In this document: positions 18,789 to 27,771 of the stretch, piece after piece
Numbering within the stretch: position 1 is the stretch's first letter
How the letters are laid out: the number at the start of each line of letters is the position of its first letter
From: an uncultured Alphaproteobacteria bacterium
GTDB taxonomy: Bacteria > Pseudomonadota > Alphaproteobacteria > Rhodobacterales > Rhodobacteraceae
DNA length: 33,423 bases
NCBI GenBank assembly: GCA_902596605.1
Contig: CACJUU010000019.1
Span: 1-33,423, forward strand
Direction: 5' to 3'
Program-made: the position numbers and the translations under genes
Notes under the pieces: model-generated
Databases searched by the model: none
Told to the model about the DNA's origin: nothing
What the model saw: only the letters and a program-made list of their open reading frames with translations

Positions 18789-18923
18789 ATAGGGAGATTG
18801 ATTTTTATATAAACCCCGAGGTTCTGATAGATAGGAGGAAGAAATATCAGTAATACTATTATTTGAAAGTGTGTTTCTAATATTTCTTATGAACTCAAAG
18901 TAATCTTCTTCTTTCTCTATTAT
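18789..18923 (-). other. In-frame N-terminal extension of the FAD dehydrogenase, possible AUA start
   Basis: The dehydrogenase frame stays open from 18788 back to a TGA at 18938-18936. The translated stretch contains SSSYLSEPRGLYKNQSPYVIKPRST, matching the normal family N-terminus (a short helix, then the R-GLY...A/P-x-VV-P pattern). No ATG, GTG or TTG occurs in it. AAGGAG (18936-18931) sits inside the end of the RimJ-like gene, 7 nt before ATA at 18923, which would give I/M-I-E-K-E-E-D-Y-F. This is ideal start spacing on a non-canonical codon. A G-to-A change from ATG, or a consensus error, would explain it equally well. Confidence 0.6.
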
Positions 18924-18924
18924 T

Positions 18925-19506
18925 TTAGCTCTCCTTCACTCGCCCTCTTCTGTCATTTCTTAACAAGCCATATAAAACGTGATTTCTCCAACGACCATTT
19001 ATTTGCAAATAGCTTTGCCCCACTCCTTCATATTTAAAACCAACTCTTTCCAAAAGCCCTCGAGAAGATTTATTTTCTGGCAGAGTAGCTGCCTCCAATC
19101 TTGAAATATTTAATTTGTTAAAAGAAAAGTCGATAATAGTCAAAACCGCTTCTCTCATAAAACCCTTACCTGTGTGCTCCTTACCTAGCCAATAACCCAA
19201 AGTGCCCGCATTCGAGGGCCCCTTCCTAATGTTTTCAATATTGATTGACCCTAACAGATTTTGAAATTTATCGAAAATGAAAAATTGGTATGCTTGGCCT
19301 GCTTTAGAACTTTTTTTTGCCCACCTAACTCTACTATTAAAAGCATTACGCTTGAAAAAATCATTACCTCTTTTCGGCTCCCATAACTCTAAAAATGCTC
19401 TACTATTCTCTCTCAGATTACGCCACTGGTCAAAATCACTATATTGAGGCCCTCTCAGTTCTAACTTTGTTGATTTCAATATAATTTCGGGTTTACCAAA
19501 AATCAT
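18925..19506 (-). CDS. GNAT N-acetyltransferase, RimJ/RimL-like
   Basis: 193 residues. The family includes ribosomal-protein N-terminal acetyltransferases. It opens with LKSTKLELRGPQYSDFDQW and carries the region LGYWLGKEHTGKGFMREAV (about residues 105-123) and then LPENKSSRGLLERVGFKYEG, both hallmarks of the RimJ/RimL group. The start is ATG at 19506. It is 25 nt downstream of thrC, and its stop TAA at 18925 is one base from the proposed AUA start of the dehydrogenase, whose Shine-Dalgarno lies within this gene. Position after thrC at the end of the cox cluster is familiar from Rhodobacterales. The true substrate is not predictable. Confidence 0.88.
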   Translation of the reverse strand: MIFGKPEIILKSTKLELRGPQYSDFDQWRNLRENSRAFLELWEPKRGNDFFKRNAFNSRVRWAKKSSKAGQAYQFFIFDKFQNLLGSINIENIRKGPSNAGTLGYWLGKEHTGKGFMREAVLTIIDFSFNKLNISRLEAATLPENKSSRGLLERVGFKYEGVGQSYLQINGRWRNHVLYGLLRNDRRGRVKES

Positions 19507-19531
19507 TCCTAAGATCTAACTTCCTTAACGC

Positions 19532-20932
19532 TCAATTCTCTTCTAAAAAACTTTTTCTAATTTCTTCTGCCACTTTGTGTTTATTTGGAGGTATCACTCT
19601 TACACTCTCTTGCTTTTCCATTATTGCTTCGAGCGCAGGGGGAATTGGTATACTCACCTCTAATGCTCTCTCTACAGTTTCTCTAAATTTCGCTGGATGC
19701 GCAGTTCCAAGTGAAACAACTGTTTCTCCTGTCTCGATGAAGTCTTTCGCTACACGCACGCCAATAGCACTATGAGGACACAAAACTATTTCTCTCTCAT
19801 TATAAAAGTGATTTATTGTTGCAATCGTGTCAGAATCTGCCACTGCTCTACTAGCAAAGTCTTTTGAAATCCTTGTTAATATTTTTTTTTCGAGATTAAA
19901 ATGACCTTTATTAGATAGATTATTCATTAGCCTTCTAACCTCTTTGGTATCATTATTCAAAAGATCGAATAGTAGTCTTTCAAAATTAGAGGCAACTTGT
20001 ATATCCATAGAAGGGGATAATGTTTTGCTCACACTATCACTTTTATAAACGCCAGTCTTAAAAACTCGATCCAAGATATCATTTTTATTTGTTGCTACAA
20101 TAATCTTTTTTATGGGTAAACCCATCCTTTTTGAAATATACCCAGCATAAGCATCTCCGAAATTACCCGTAGGAACACTAAAGCTTAAATTTCCTGCGGA
20201 AAGGTCTTTCAACTGATAAAAAGCAGAGAAATAGTAGATAATTTGAACCAAAATCCGAGCCCAATTAATTGAGTTTACACCAGATAGATTAACATCGCTT
20301 ACAAGCGCTTTATCCGCAAATAATTCCTTCACTATCGATTGACAATCGTCGAAAGTTCCTTGCACAGCAAATACTTTTACATTCTTAGCATTTGAAGTAG
20401 TCATTTGCTTTCTTTGTATTTGTGAAATTCTTTCATGAGGATAAAGTACGTATAAATTTACGTTTGATATACCCTTGAACGCTTCAACAGCCGCTGACCC
20501 CGTATCGCCTGAAGTTGCTGTTATAATATTAATATTTAAATCTCTCTTCTGCAGGGTCTTTGCGAACATTCTTGCTATTACCTGCATAGCGAAATCTTTA
20601 AATGCTAATGTAGGTCCATGGAATAACTCCAGAAAAAAATGATTGTCTTCTAATTTAATCAAGGGACTTTTGAGCTCATGATGAAACCCCGAGTAAGACT
20701 CAATCACGATCTCAGAAAGCTCTGCCCTACTAAAGCAATCGCCAGAAAATAATGATATTATCTCTAAAGCAAGCTCTTCATAACTAAGATGTCTCCATTG
20801 ATTTAAAATTTCCAGATTTAACTGTGGAATAAACTTTGGGACAAATAGGCCACCGTCCCCAGCTAATCCCGCATGCAAGACTTCACTAAAGTTTTTGGAA
20901 TTATCTAGTCCCCTGGTCGAATGGTACAGCAT
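19532..20932 (-). CDS. thrC: Threonine synthase
   Basis: 466 residues, PLP-dependent conversion of O-phosphohomoserine to threonine. It begins MLYHSTRG, has HGPTLAFKDFAMQ with the Schiff-base lysine K112, TATSGDTGSAAVEAFKG, and the PLP phosphate region SVPTGNFGDAYAGY. This is the long (E. coli/yeast-type) subclass rather than the short archaeal type. The start is ATG at 20932, overlapping the surf1 stop by one base (TAATG), so it is translationally coupled to the cox genes. This surf1-thrC junction is known from Rhodobacterales cox clusters and is a lineage marker rather than a functional link. Confidence 0.97.
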   Translation of the reverse strand: MLYHSTRGLDNSKNFSEVLHAGLAGDGGLFVPKFIPQLNLEILNQWRHLSYEELALEIISLFSGDCFSRAELSEIVIESYSGFHHELKSPLIKLEDNHFFLELFHGPTLAFKDFAMQVIARMFAKTLQKRDLNINIITATSGDTGSAAVEAFKGISNVNLYVLYPHERISQIQRKQMTTSNAKNVKVFAVQGTFDDCQSIVKELFADKALVSDVNLSGVNSINWARILVQIIYYFSAFYQLKDLSAGNLSFSVPTGNFGDAYAGYISKRMGLPIKKIIVATNKNDILDRVFKTGVYKSDSVSKTLSPSMDIQVASNFERLLFDLLNNDTKEVRRLMNNLSNKGHFNLEKKILTRISKDFASRAVADSDTIATINHFYNEREIVLCPHSAIGVRVAKDFIETGETVVSLGTAHPAKFRETVERALEVSIPIPPALEAIMEKQESVRVIPPNKHKVAEEIRKSFLEEN

Positions 20933-21612
20933 TACTCAATTTTCTTTTTTTCTCTCATTTTATATACGAAGTACGTACTCATACCAAACCATAAAATAGA
21001 CATCATAAACCAGGTAATTGCATATTGAAGGTGATTGTTTGGTATATCTCTAGTCGGATCTTGCATCTTTAAACTTGAGTCGAGTCTATTTTGTGTCGCA
21101 ACCACCAATATTTGTTGAGTCTCAAGAAAGCTCGCCATTTTCTCTAGATCTCGAGAAAACCATATATTACGCTTAAGGTTTGGATCCGGAGTGAAATAAT
21201 CTGTCTCGTTCGGCCAAAATAGATACCCTATTATTGAATTCTGTTGTCCGATAGTTTCTAAACGGTTCGTATCTTGTTCCTTTATAACTCCTCTATCTAT
21301 TAGAATTTTACTTCCATCTTGTAATTTCAAGGGGGAAATAACCCTAAAACCTGCTCCAGACCCTTTTACTGGAGTAAGAATAAAAATGGCTCTTGGCTCT
21401 AAAAAGCCTTCAACTTCTACCATTTTATAGTTATGTTCTGATTTCTTTAACTCTGTTGGCATTGTTGAGGGTTCACTATTCAAATTATAACTAATATTTT
21501 CTAATAGCGCTTCCTTCCAAGCTAGTCGTTTCATTTGCCAAGCGCCCAAGTACAACAAAAGAATTAGCCCAGGTACAGCTATAAAAACAACAAAAAGCCA
21601 CTTTCTATTCAT
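20932..21612 (-). CDS. SURF1 family cytochrome oxidase assembly protein
   Basis: 226 residues from ATG at 21612. SURF1 helps insert or deliver haem a during assembly of cytochrome c oxidase. It has an N-terminal membrane helix (about residues 5-24) ending in LGAWQMKRLAWKEALL, a periplasmic domain with FRVISPLKLQDGSKILIDRG, and a C-terminal helix with HLQYAITWFMMSILW, all typical of the family. A longer reading frame begins at 21678, but it would overlap ctaE and lacks family sequence, so MNRKWLF is chosen. It lies 23 nt after ctaE, and its TAA overlaps the thrC ATG. Paracoccus calls homologues surf1c; no symbol is assigned here. Confidence 0.93.
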   Translation of the reverse strand: MNRKWLFVVFIAVPGLILLLYLGAWQMKRLAWKEALLENISYNLNSEPSTMPTELKKSEHNYKMVEVEGFLEPRAIFILTPVKGSGAGFRVISPLKLQDGSKILIDRGVIKEQDTNRLETIGQQNSIIGYLFWPNETDYFTPDPNLKRNIWFSRDLEKMASFLETQQILVVATQNRLDSSLKMQDPTRDIPNNHLQYAITWFMMSILWFGMSTYFVYKMREKKKIE

Positions 21613-21635
21613 CTCAAAGCAAATTTTAAGACTAC

Positions 21636-22424
21636 TTAAGCGCCCCAAATGTAAATTGCAGCAAATAGGAATAACCAAACAACGTCAACGAAATGCCAAT
21701 ACCAGGCTGCAGCTTCAAAACCAATGTGCTTTTCAGGCGAGAAATGGCCCTTTTTTGCTCTTATCAAACAAACAAGCAGGAAAATAGTCCCAATAAGAAC
21801 ATGAAACCCATGAAATCCAGTAGCCATGAAGAAGCTAGCTCCATAGATGTTCCCTGAAAAGGAGAACGACGCATGTGTATATTCATATATTTGAAATACC
21901 GTAAAAAGAGCGCCTAGCCCAATTGCCAGAATTAAGCCATTTTCCAAACCTTTCCTATCATTCTCATGTGCAATTGCGTGGTGGGCCCATGTTGCTGCTG
22001 CGCCTGAGCAAAGAAGAATTAAGGTGTTTATTAAAGGAAGATGCCAAGGATCAAACGTCTCAATCCCTGTCGGCGGCCAAACACCACCCACGGCCTCCAT
22101 AGGGTAAAGGGCATGTTTAAAAAAAGTCCAGAACCAAGCGAGAAAGAACATAACTTCAGATGTAATAAACATGATCACACCATATCTCAAACCTATCTGA
22201 ACAACTGGTGTATGGTCACCGTCCTTACTTTCAAAAACTACATCTGACCACCAGGCGAACATACAGTATAAAACCACCAGAAGACCCAATGCTGCGATAA
22301 AAACACCACCTCCATGCATGAACAGCACACTTCCAAAGAGAAGTATAAACGCCCCAAGAGCGCTTAAAAACGGCCACAAACTCGGATTAAGAATATGGTA
22401 ATCGTGATTTTTTTCATGTGCCAT
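21636..22424 (-). CDS. ctaE: Cytochrome c oxidase subunit III
   Basis: 262 residues, seven membrane helices, subunit III of the aa3-type oxidase. It begins [19 protein letters not shown], with the conserved [20 protein letters not shown] (about residues 94-113), the [20 protein letters not shown] segment, [27 protein letters not shown], and a C-terminus [12 protein letters not shown]. The start is ATG at 22424. It follows ctaG by 24 nt and precedes surf1 in the cox assembly cluster. Subunit I is not in the window, as is common in alphaproteobacteria where it lies elsewhere. Confidence 0.98.
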   Translation of the reverse strand: MAHEKNHDYHILNPSLWPFLSALGAFILLFGSVLFMHGGGVFIAALGLLVVLYCMFAWWSDVVFESKDGDHTPVVQIGLRYGVIMFITSEVMFFLAWFWTFFKHALYPMEAVGGVWPPTGIETFDPWHLPLINTLILLCSGAAATWAHHAIAHENDRKGLENGLILAIGLGALFTVFQIYEYTHASFSFSGNIYGASFFMATGFHGFHVLIGTIFLLVCLIRAKKGHFSPEKHIGFEAAAWYWHFVDVVWLFLFAAIYIWGA

Positions 22425-22448
22425 TTTTTTCCTCTCACACTAAAAATT

Positions 22449-22997
22449 TTATGATTTGGTCTCTTCTTCTAGTTTATAAAAAGTATATGACAATGTCAGC
22501 GATTTTATATTCCTAGTTTCAATATTCTCATCAATTTCTGGATCAATGTAGAATGTGACCGGCATCTTAACTCGCTCTCCTGGTTGCAAAGTTTGCTCGA
22601 CAAAACAAAAGCAGTCGATTTTACTGAAATAGTTTCCCGCTGAAAATGGAAAAACATTGAAGCTAGCTTGACCAGAGATAGTCTCACTAGTTGGATTGTG
22701 AGCTTCATAAAAAACTAGTGCTGTTTCTCCAATTTTGACCTCCACCTCATTTTGCATTGGTACGAAGTTCCACCTCATATCTTTAGCTTTTGATGCATCA
22801 AATCGAACTTTAATTGTTTTATTTAAGATAGGGCCATCGAACGAATCGGAATAAGTCTCGGGTGTACCGCCATAGCCTGTAACCTTGCAAAACCAATCAT
22901 AAAAAGGCACCGCTGCGAATGATGCGGAGAGCATTATGCATACAAGTCCGATCAAGTATATTGGTGTACGGTTTGGTCTTTCAGAATTATTTATCAT
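22449..22997 (-). CDS. ctaG: Cytochrome c oxidase assembly protein CtaG/Cox11
   Basis: 182 residues. Periplasmic copper chaperone, anchored by one N-terminal helix (about residues 12-31), that delivers copper to the CuB site of subunit I. The copper-binding CFCF motif is intact at residues 129-132, preceded by FPFSAGNYFSKID and followed by EQTLQPGE, as in Cox11. The PFYDWFCKVTGYGGTP segment after the helix is also conserved. The start is ATG at 22997, overlapping the end of the upstream CoxF-like gene by 11 nt, which implies tight translational coupling. Confidence 0.97.
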   Translation of the reverse strand: MINNSERPNRTPIYLIGLVCIMLSASFAAVPFYDWFCKVTGYGGTPETYSDSFDGPILNKTIKVRFDASKAKDMRWNFVPMQNEVEVKIGETALVFYEAHNPTSETISGQASFNVFPFSAGNYFSKIDCFCFVEQTLQPGERVKMPVTFYIDPEIDENIETRNIKSLTLSYTFYKLEEETKS

Positions 22998-23172
22998 CTT
23001 TTTCCAACATATTTTGTCTAATGATATGGTCGTACCCCTGCATTAGCGAACCTTGCTTTAGCTTAACTATGGTTATAGAGAAGATAAGTGCCACAACTAC
23101 AAATAGTAGTATTCCTATTTTGGTGTTGCCGGTGCCCCTATTTAACTCTGATTGTTTCAACTCTCTTCTCAC
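22987..23172 (-). CDS. Small CoxF-like membrane protein of the cox cluster
   Basis: 61 residues with one hydrophobic helix at about residues 17-37 (KIGILLFVVVALIFSITIVKL), a basic N-terminus and a short tail with SLMQGYDHIIRQN. The tail resembles the G-D-P-M-QGFDH pattern of small proteins between ctaB and ctaG in Rhodobacterales cox clusters, so I treat it as the CoxF-like protein. Its role is presumed to be oxidase assembly by location. The start is ATG at 23172, 10 nt after the ctaB stop, and it overlaps ctaG by 11 nt. The position, codon context and conserved tail argue that it is a real gene despite its size. Confidence 0.82.
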   Translation of the reverse strand: MRRELKQSELNRGTGNTKIGILLFVVVALIFSITIVKLKQGSLMQGYDHIIRQNMLEKDDK

Positions 23173-23182
23173 ACCAAATCTT

Positions 23183-24124
23183 TTAAGGTATAACTGGCCA
23201 AGCTAACGACACACCATACTCCAAAGTTTCAAAAGCTCTACTTATCACTAAAAAACCAAAATATAAAAACAGATATAGGATTGTGAACTTAAAAAATCGT
23301 CTTTCTCTCTCATATCCATTATTTTCGTTAAACCTAACGAGATTTACAGCAGAAAGCAGCAACAATGCGTTCAAAACGTTACTTAACAAAAAAAACACCG
23401 GGCCACCAATCTCTGAGAAAGAGATGACTTGAGAGGAAATTATTAAAATAATCGTATAATGAAGTATAGATCTTCTAGTCTTTTCCACCCCATATAAAAC
23501 TGGGAACATAGGAATACTAGCTTTAGCGTAGTCATCTTTAGTAATTATTGCTAGTGACCAAAAGTGCGGGGGTGTCCAGAGGAATATAAACAAAAACATT
23601 AAAAGGGGTTCAATAGAGACTGTTCCTGTAGTTGCTACCCATCCTATCAAAGGAGGCATCGCTCCAGCAGCTCCTCCAATCACAATGTTTTGGGGCGTAG
23701 CTTTTTTTAAAAACATCGAATAAATTACAAGATAGAAAAATATTGTTAATGCTAAAAGAAAAGCAGCTAACCAATTAGACACTAATCCTAAAAACATAAC
23801 AGAAAAAATTGAAAGACTTAAACCAAAGACGAATGCGTCATCGGAACTTATTTTGTCATTAGGAAGAGGTCGCCTACTTGTTCGCTCCATCACATTGTCA
23901 AGCTCTCTATCCCACCACATGTTTAACACCCCAGCCGCACCAGCACCTATAGAAATGCAAATCAGCACAATGAGAGATAGAAACAGGTTATTTTGAATAG
24001 GAGCTATAATTATGCCTACCGCAGCTGTAAACACAGCAAGCCACATTACTCTAGGCTTTAAAAGCACATAAAGGTCTTTAAAGGATCCTGTTCCTTTTGC
24101 ATCTATGCTTTCTAATGTGCTCAA
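23183..24124 (-). CDS. ctaB: Protohaem IX farnesyltransferase (haem O synthase)
   Basis: 313-residue polytopic UbiA-family prenyltransferase that farnesylates haem B to haem O for the oxidase. The first Asp-rich motif is NMWWDRELDNVMERTSRRPLP (N68, D72, D76). YSMFLKKATPQNIVIGGAAGAMPPLIGW and the second conserved loop WTPPHFWSLAI with DDYAKASIPMFPV are present. Eight to nine membrane helices are predicted. The start is ATG at 24124, 31 nt after ctaC. It is followed by the small CoxF-like gene and ctaG. Confidence 0.97.
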   Translation of the reverse strand: MSTLESIDAKGTGSFKDLYVLLKPRVMWLAVFTAAVGIIIAPIQNNLFLSLIVLICISIGAGAAGVLNMWWDRELDNVMERTSRRPLPNDKISSDDAFVFGLSLSIFSVMFLGLVSNWLAAFLLALTIFFYLVIYSMFLKKATPQNIVIGGAAGAMPPLIGWVATTGTVSIEPLLMFLFIFLWTPPHFWSLAIITKDDYAKASIPMFPVLYGVEKTRRSILHYTIILIISSQVISFSEIGGPVFFLLSNVLNALLLLSAVNLVRFNENNGYERERRFFKFTILYLFLYFGFLVISRAFETLEYGVSLAWPVIP

Positions 24125-24155
24125 CTCAATGACCTATCTAATCGAAACTTGACAA

Positions 24156-25049
24156 TTAATTCTTCTCTGCCAACGCAATAGATTTTTGCCTATCGCCATT
24201 TATACTAGCAAACTTCTCTGAAGCTCTCTTGAGCCACTCTTTATACTCTTCCTCGCTAACAACCTTCACCACTATTGGCATGTAGGAATGGTTTAGTCCG
24301 CATAATTCGGAGCATTGACCAAAATATACTCCTTCCTTTTCAGGTTTAAACCATAGTTCAGCTAATCGTCCTGGAACTCCATCTTGGTGAACACCAAACG
24401 ACATGACCTTCCACGCGTGAATAACATCCGATGCTGTCACTTGCACTGTTATGTTTTTATTAACGGGTACAACTACTGGGTTATCGGTCGCCAAGAGATA
24501 TTCATCTTGAGAGTACCCAAACTCAGCAAGTTCCTCTTTCTCAAGCATCACCGAGTCAAATGAAAAATTGTGCTGAGGATAATCGTAAGACCAATACCAC
24601 TGAGCTCCAGTTGCTTTTATTACAACATCACTATCTGGAATTCTAAGTTGTTTGAGCAAAATAGGTAACGAAATAATTCCAATACCAATCAATATAAATA
24701 CTGGAATTATGGTCCACAATATTTCGATAGGAGTATTGTGGGTGGTAGAAGATGGTGTCGGGTTAGCCTTTCGATTGTATCGGATAAAAACCCAAACAAG
24801 AAGCGCACTCACAAATATCGATATTAGCGTAATAATGACCAAAAGAACGTTATCTAGCCACTGTATGTCTCTAGCCAACTCTGTAACCGGAGGTTGGAAA
24901 TTTATTCCGTTTGGAATTGGTTTTCCTATAACAGGTAAATTTTTATCTAAACCGTCATTAGCGAATAGTGTGGAAGCAGACGTTGTAAAAAAAACTGTGC
25001 CTAAAGCCGCCGTAAACGTATTAAAAGGACATCGCAAAAAACTATTCAT
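24156..25049 (-). CDS. ctaC: Cytochrome c oxidase subunit II
   Basis: 297 residues, the CuA-bearing subunit that receives electrons from cytochrome c. A signal peptide (residues about 1-30, ending SASTLFAND) is followed by two membrane helices (about 64-89 and 109-133) and a periplasmic cupredoxin domain. All CuA ligands are visible: H211, C246, E248, C250, H254 and M257. The WYWSYDYPQ motif (151-159) is the docking/electron-entry region. There is no fused cytochrome c domain, so it is a standard aa3-type subunit. The start is ATG at 25049. It heads the cox cluster and is divergent from topA. Confidence 0.98.
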   Translation of the reverse strand: MNSFLRCPFNTFTAALGTVFFTTSASTLFANDGLDKNLPVIGKPIPNGINFQPPVTELARDIQWLDNVLLVIITLISIFVSALLVWVFIRYNRKANPTPSSTTHNTPIEILWTIIPVFILIGIGIISLPILLKQLRIPDSDVVIKATGAQWYWSYDYPQHNFSFDSVMLEKEELAEFGYSQDEYLLATDNPVVVPVNKNITVQVTASDVIHAWKVMSFGVHQDGVPGRLAELWFKPEKEGVYFGQCSELCGLNHSYMPIVVKVVSEEEYKEWLKRASEKFASINGDRQKSIALAEKN

Positions 25050-25296
25050 AAAACCCCCTAAACATAGTTTTAAACTACAATTATTCGATTGATATATATA
25101 TAGCTTACATTTTGTAAAAATCTACTATAAAACAAATCAAAACACCTTATAAAGGCTAAAAATTTTTGCTTTTTATTTCAAACATTATTTTCGGTTAAAT
25201 CGTCGCAACAAATTTAATGTTTATCAAATATTTTAAAAAAAAGATTGACAAGATCGACATTGGGTAAGATTTAAAACAAAACTGTTAGGATTTTTC
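25050..25296. promoter_or_regulatory. Divergent ctaC/topA intergenic region with candidate topA promoter
   Basis: This 247-nt, very AT-rich space is the longest intergenic region in the window and must hold the promoters of the cox cluster (minus) and topA (plus). On the plus strand a perfect TTGACA occurs at 25245-25250. A -10-like TAAGAT (25265-25270) is only 14 nt downstream, shorter than the usual 16-18, and the sequence at 17 nt (GATTTA) is poor, so the promoter is uncertain. ATATATATA at about 25095-25104 could serve as an AT-rich -10 in the other direction. I see no open frame, operator repeat or terminator. Confidence 0.35.
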
Positions 25297-27771
25297 ATGA
25301 CGAATGTCGTAATTGTAGAGTCACCAGCAAAGGCAAAAACAATCAACAAATATTTGGGGGACCAATACAAGGTTCTTGCATCCTATGGGCATGTTAGAAA
25401 TTTACCCAAAAAAAATGGCTCCATTGACGTTGAGAATGATTTTAAACCTAAATGGGAGATCGATACAAAAAGCAAAAAACATATAGATGAGATTGTTATA
25501 GCGCTAAAGTCTAGCTCTAAACTTATCTTAGCAACCGACCCCGATAGGGAAGGCGAAGCGATTTCATGGCATATTCTTGAAATATTGAAAAATAAAAAAG
25601 CACTTAAAGCAGATATGGCTGTAGAGAGAGTTGTGTTCAATGCAATTACAAAAAATGCCATTTTATCGGCTATTGAAAGTCCCAGAGAAATAGACACAGA
25701 TTTAGTTGAAGCGTATCTAGCAAGAAATTCATTAGATTATCTAATGGGTTTTAATATTTCTCCAGTGCTTTGGCAAAGGCTCAGAGGAGCTGCAAAATCA
25801 GCTGGTCGGGTTCAATCCCCTGCGTTGAGACTCGTCGTCGACAGAGAAATTGAAATAGAAAAATTCAAAACGGAGGAATATTGGACTATTTCTGCTGATT
25901 TTAAAGACAAAAATAATAACGTAATTCGGGCCAATCTCTCTTTGTTGAACAATGAAAAAGTTGAAAAGTTTTCGTTCAAGAACTCTGACACCACAAACAT
26001 AACCGCAAATGAGCTCGAGCAGAAAGAATATCATGTAACTTCTGTTACTAGTCAAAAAAGAAATCGAAATCCCTATGCTCCATTTACCACATCCACATTA
26101 CAACAAAGCGCTAGTACAAATTTAAAAGTTAGTCCTCGGGATGTAATGTCAACCGCTCAGAAACTTTATGAAGCTGGGCTGATCACTTATATGCGTACAG
26201 ATGGAATTGAAATGGCTCCTGAAGGCATAACTAGTGCAAGAAAACAAATTTATAATTTTTTAGGCGACCATTATTTACCTGAAAAGCCACGCGTGTTCAA
26301 AAATAAAGCAAAGAATGCACAAGAAGCACATGAGTGTATTAGACCTACCGATTTTTCTAAAACACCCGAAAATGCAAAAAATTTAAGTAAGTCTGAATTG
26401 GACTTATACGCATTAATATGGAAAAGAGCGTTGGCATCTCAAGCAAAAGCAGCAGAAGTATTGCAGACAACAGTTTTAATTTCCTCCTTATGCAATAGCG
26501 CTCAATTTAGACTATCGGGACAAGTGGTGACATTCGAAGGGCATTTAAAAATATTCCAAGACACGAAAAAAGAAGATGATGAAAAAAGGATCCCAGACAT
26601 TAGGGAAGAATATAAGATGAAATTGGAAAAAATTAATAAAGAACAGCACTTCACTGAACCACCTCCAAGATTTAATGAGGCTTCTTTGATCAAGCGTCTT
26701 GAAGAAGAAGGTATAGGAAGGCCCTCTACATATGCATCGATTATATCAAAAATACAAGAAAGAAATTATGTGAAAAAAGAGAAAAACAGGCTTGTTCCCG
26801 AAGATACTGGTCGACTTTTGAATTTTTTCCTTGAGGCATATTTCAACAAATACATTGAGTATAACTATACAGCTAAGCTTGAAGAAAACCTCGACGATAT
26901 TTCTAGTGGTGAAAAGCATTGGAAAGATGTAATTAAAAGTTTTTGGGAGGAATTATCTGAATCTGTGGAATATGCGATGAGCTTTAGTATCACTGAGGTT
27001 TTGGATAACTTGAATATAAAATTAGCCGACTATTTGTTCGATGATGGAACTGGAAAAATACAGAAAAACTGTTCCTCATGCGATGATGGTGAGCTTGGGA
27101 TAAAGTTGTCAAAGACAGGTGCATTTATCGGATGTTCAAAGTATCCCAAATGCAAATACTCAAGACCTTTAAATTCTAGCTTGAGTCAAAGTTCATCTGA
27201 GGTTATGGCTCAAGAAGAACCTTTAGGTCAAGATAGTGATGGTAACGATATATTTATAAAAAATGGGCGTTACGGACCATATCTTGAAATTGCTCTCGAT
27301 GGCTTGGAAAAACCAAAAAGAGCTGCAATTCCCAAGCACTATACAATCGAAGAGCTTACAATTGAGAGAGCAAGACAATTATTAGAGTTACCTAGAAAAT
27401 TAGGGCTACATCCTGAAGATCAGTCTGAAGTTATTGCAGCTATAGGCCCTTATGGTCCATATATTAAACATGGACGAACTTACGCAAACATTAAGGATTT
27501 TGAAGAAATCTTTTCGATTGGTATGAACAGAGCTGTTGAATTATTGTTAGAGGCAGCAGAAAAGAAAAATAATAAGGGTGGAAGACCTGGAAAGGAACTA
27601 AAAGTGTTAGGATCTCATCCAGAAGGCGAGGAAGTAAAAATTATGTCGGGTCGCTATGGAGATTATATAAAATGGAATAAAATTAATGTGACTATACCGA
27701 GGGAAAAGTCCGTTAAAACACTCACTCTAGAAGAGAGTATTGCCTTAATAGATGAAAAAAGAAAAAATTAA
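25297..27771 (+). CDS. topA: DNA topoisomerase I
   Basis: 824-residue type IA topoisomerase that relaxes negative supercoils. The Toprim domain starts MTNVVIVESPAKAKTI and contains the metal motif ATDPDREGEAISWH near residue 80. The catalytic tyrosine is Y298 in GLITYMRTDG. GRVQSPALRLVVDREIEIE and EEGIGRPSTYASII are conserved. The C-terminus has one four-cysteine zinc ribbon (CSSCDDGE...GCSKYPKCKY, about residues 590-620), then repeats of the GRYGPYLE/GPYGPYIKHG/GRYGDYIKW type. There is no long Lys/Ala tail. The start is ATG at 25297. The last codons are A-rich and contain the heptamer A AAA AAT directly before TAA, with the RNase R frame open at -1. Confidence 0.98.
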   Translation: MTNVVIVESPAKAKTINKYLGDQYKVLASYGHVRNLPKKNGSIDVENDFKPKWEIDTKSKKHIDEIVIALKSSSKLILATDPDREGEAISWHILEILKNKKALKADMAVERVVFNAITKNAILSAIESPREIDTDLVEAYLARNSLDYLMGFNISPVLWQRLRGAAKSAGRVQSPALRLVVDREIEIEKFKTEEYWTISADFKDKNNNVIRANLSLLNNEKVEKFSFKNSDTTNITANELEQKEYHVTSVTSQKRNRNPYAPFTTSTLQQSASTNLKVSPRDVMSTAQKLYEAGLITYMRTDGIEMAPEGITSARKQIYNFLGDHYLPEKPRVFKNKAKNAQEAHECIRPTDFSKTPENAKNLSKSELDLYALIWKRALASQAKAAEVLQTTVLISSLCNSAQFRLSGQVVTFEGHLKIFQDTKKEDDEKRIPDIREEYKMKLEKINKEQHFTEPPPRFNEASLIKRLEEEGIGRPSTYASIISKIQERNYVKKEKNRLVPEDTGRLLNFFLEAYFNKYIEYNYTAKLEENLDDISSGEKHWKDVIKSFWEELSESVEYAMSFSITEVLDNLNIKLADYLFDDGTGKIQKNCSSCDDGELGIKLSKTGAFIGCSKYPKCKYSRPLNSSLSQSSSEVMAQEEPLGQDSDGNDIFIKNGRYGPYLEIALDGLEKPKRAAIPKHYTIEELTIERARQLLELPRKLGLHPEDQSEVIAAIGPYGPYIKHGRTYANIKDFEEIFSIGMNRAVELLLEAAEKKNNKGGRPGKELKVLGSHPEGEEVKIMSGRYGDYIKWNKINVTIPREKSVKTLTLEESIALIDEKRKN

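Noticed and set aside
21613-21678. Upstream extension of surf1 to 21678
   Set aside because: It overlaps the end of ctaE, adds 22 residues without family resemblance, and ATG 21612 gives the normal SURF1 N-terminus.
22505-22708. 67-residue frame inside ctaG on the same strand, and 24652-25092 antisense to ctaC
   Set aside because: Both lie fully or mostly within intact cox genes in other frames, with no start signal or recognisable product.
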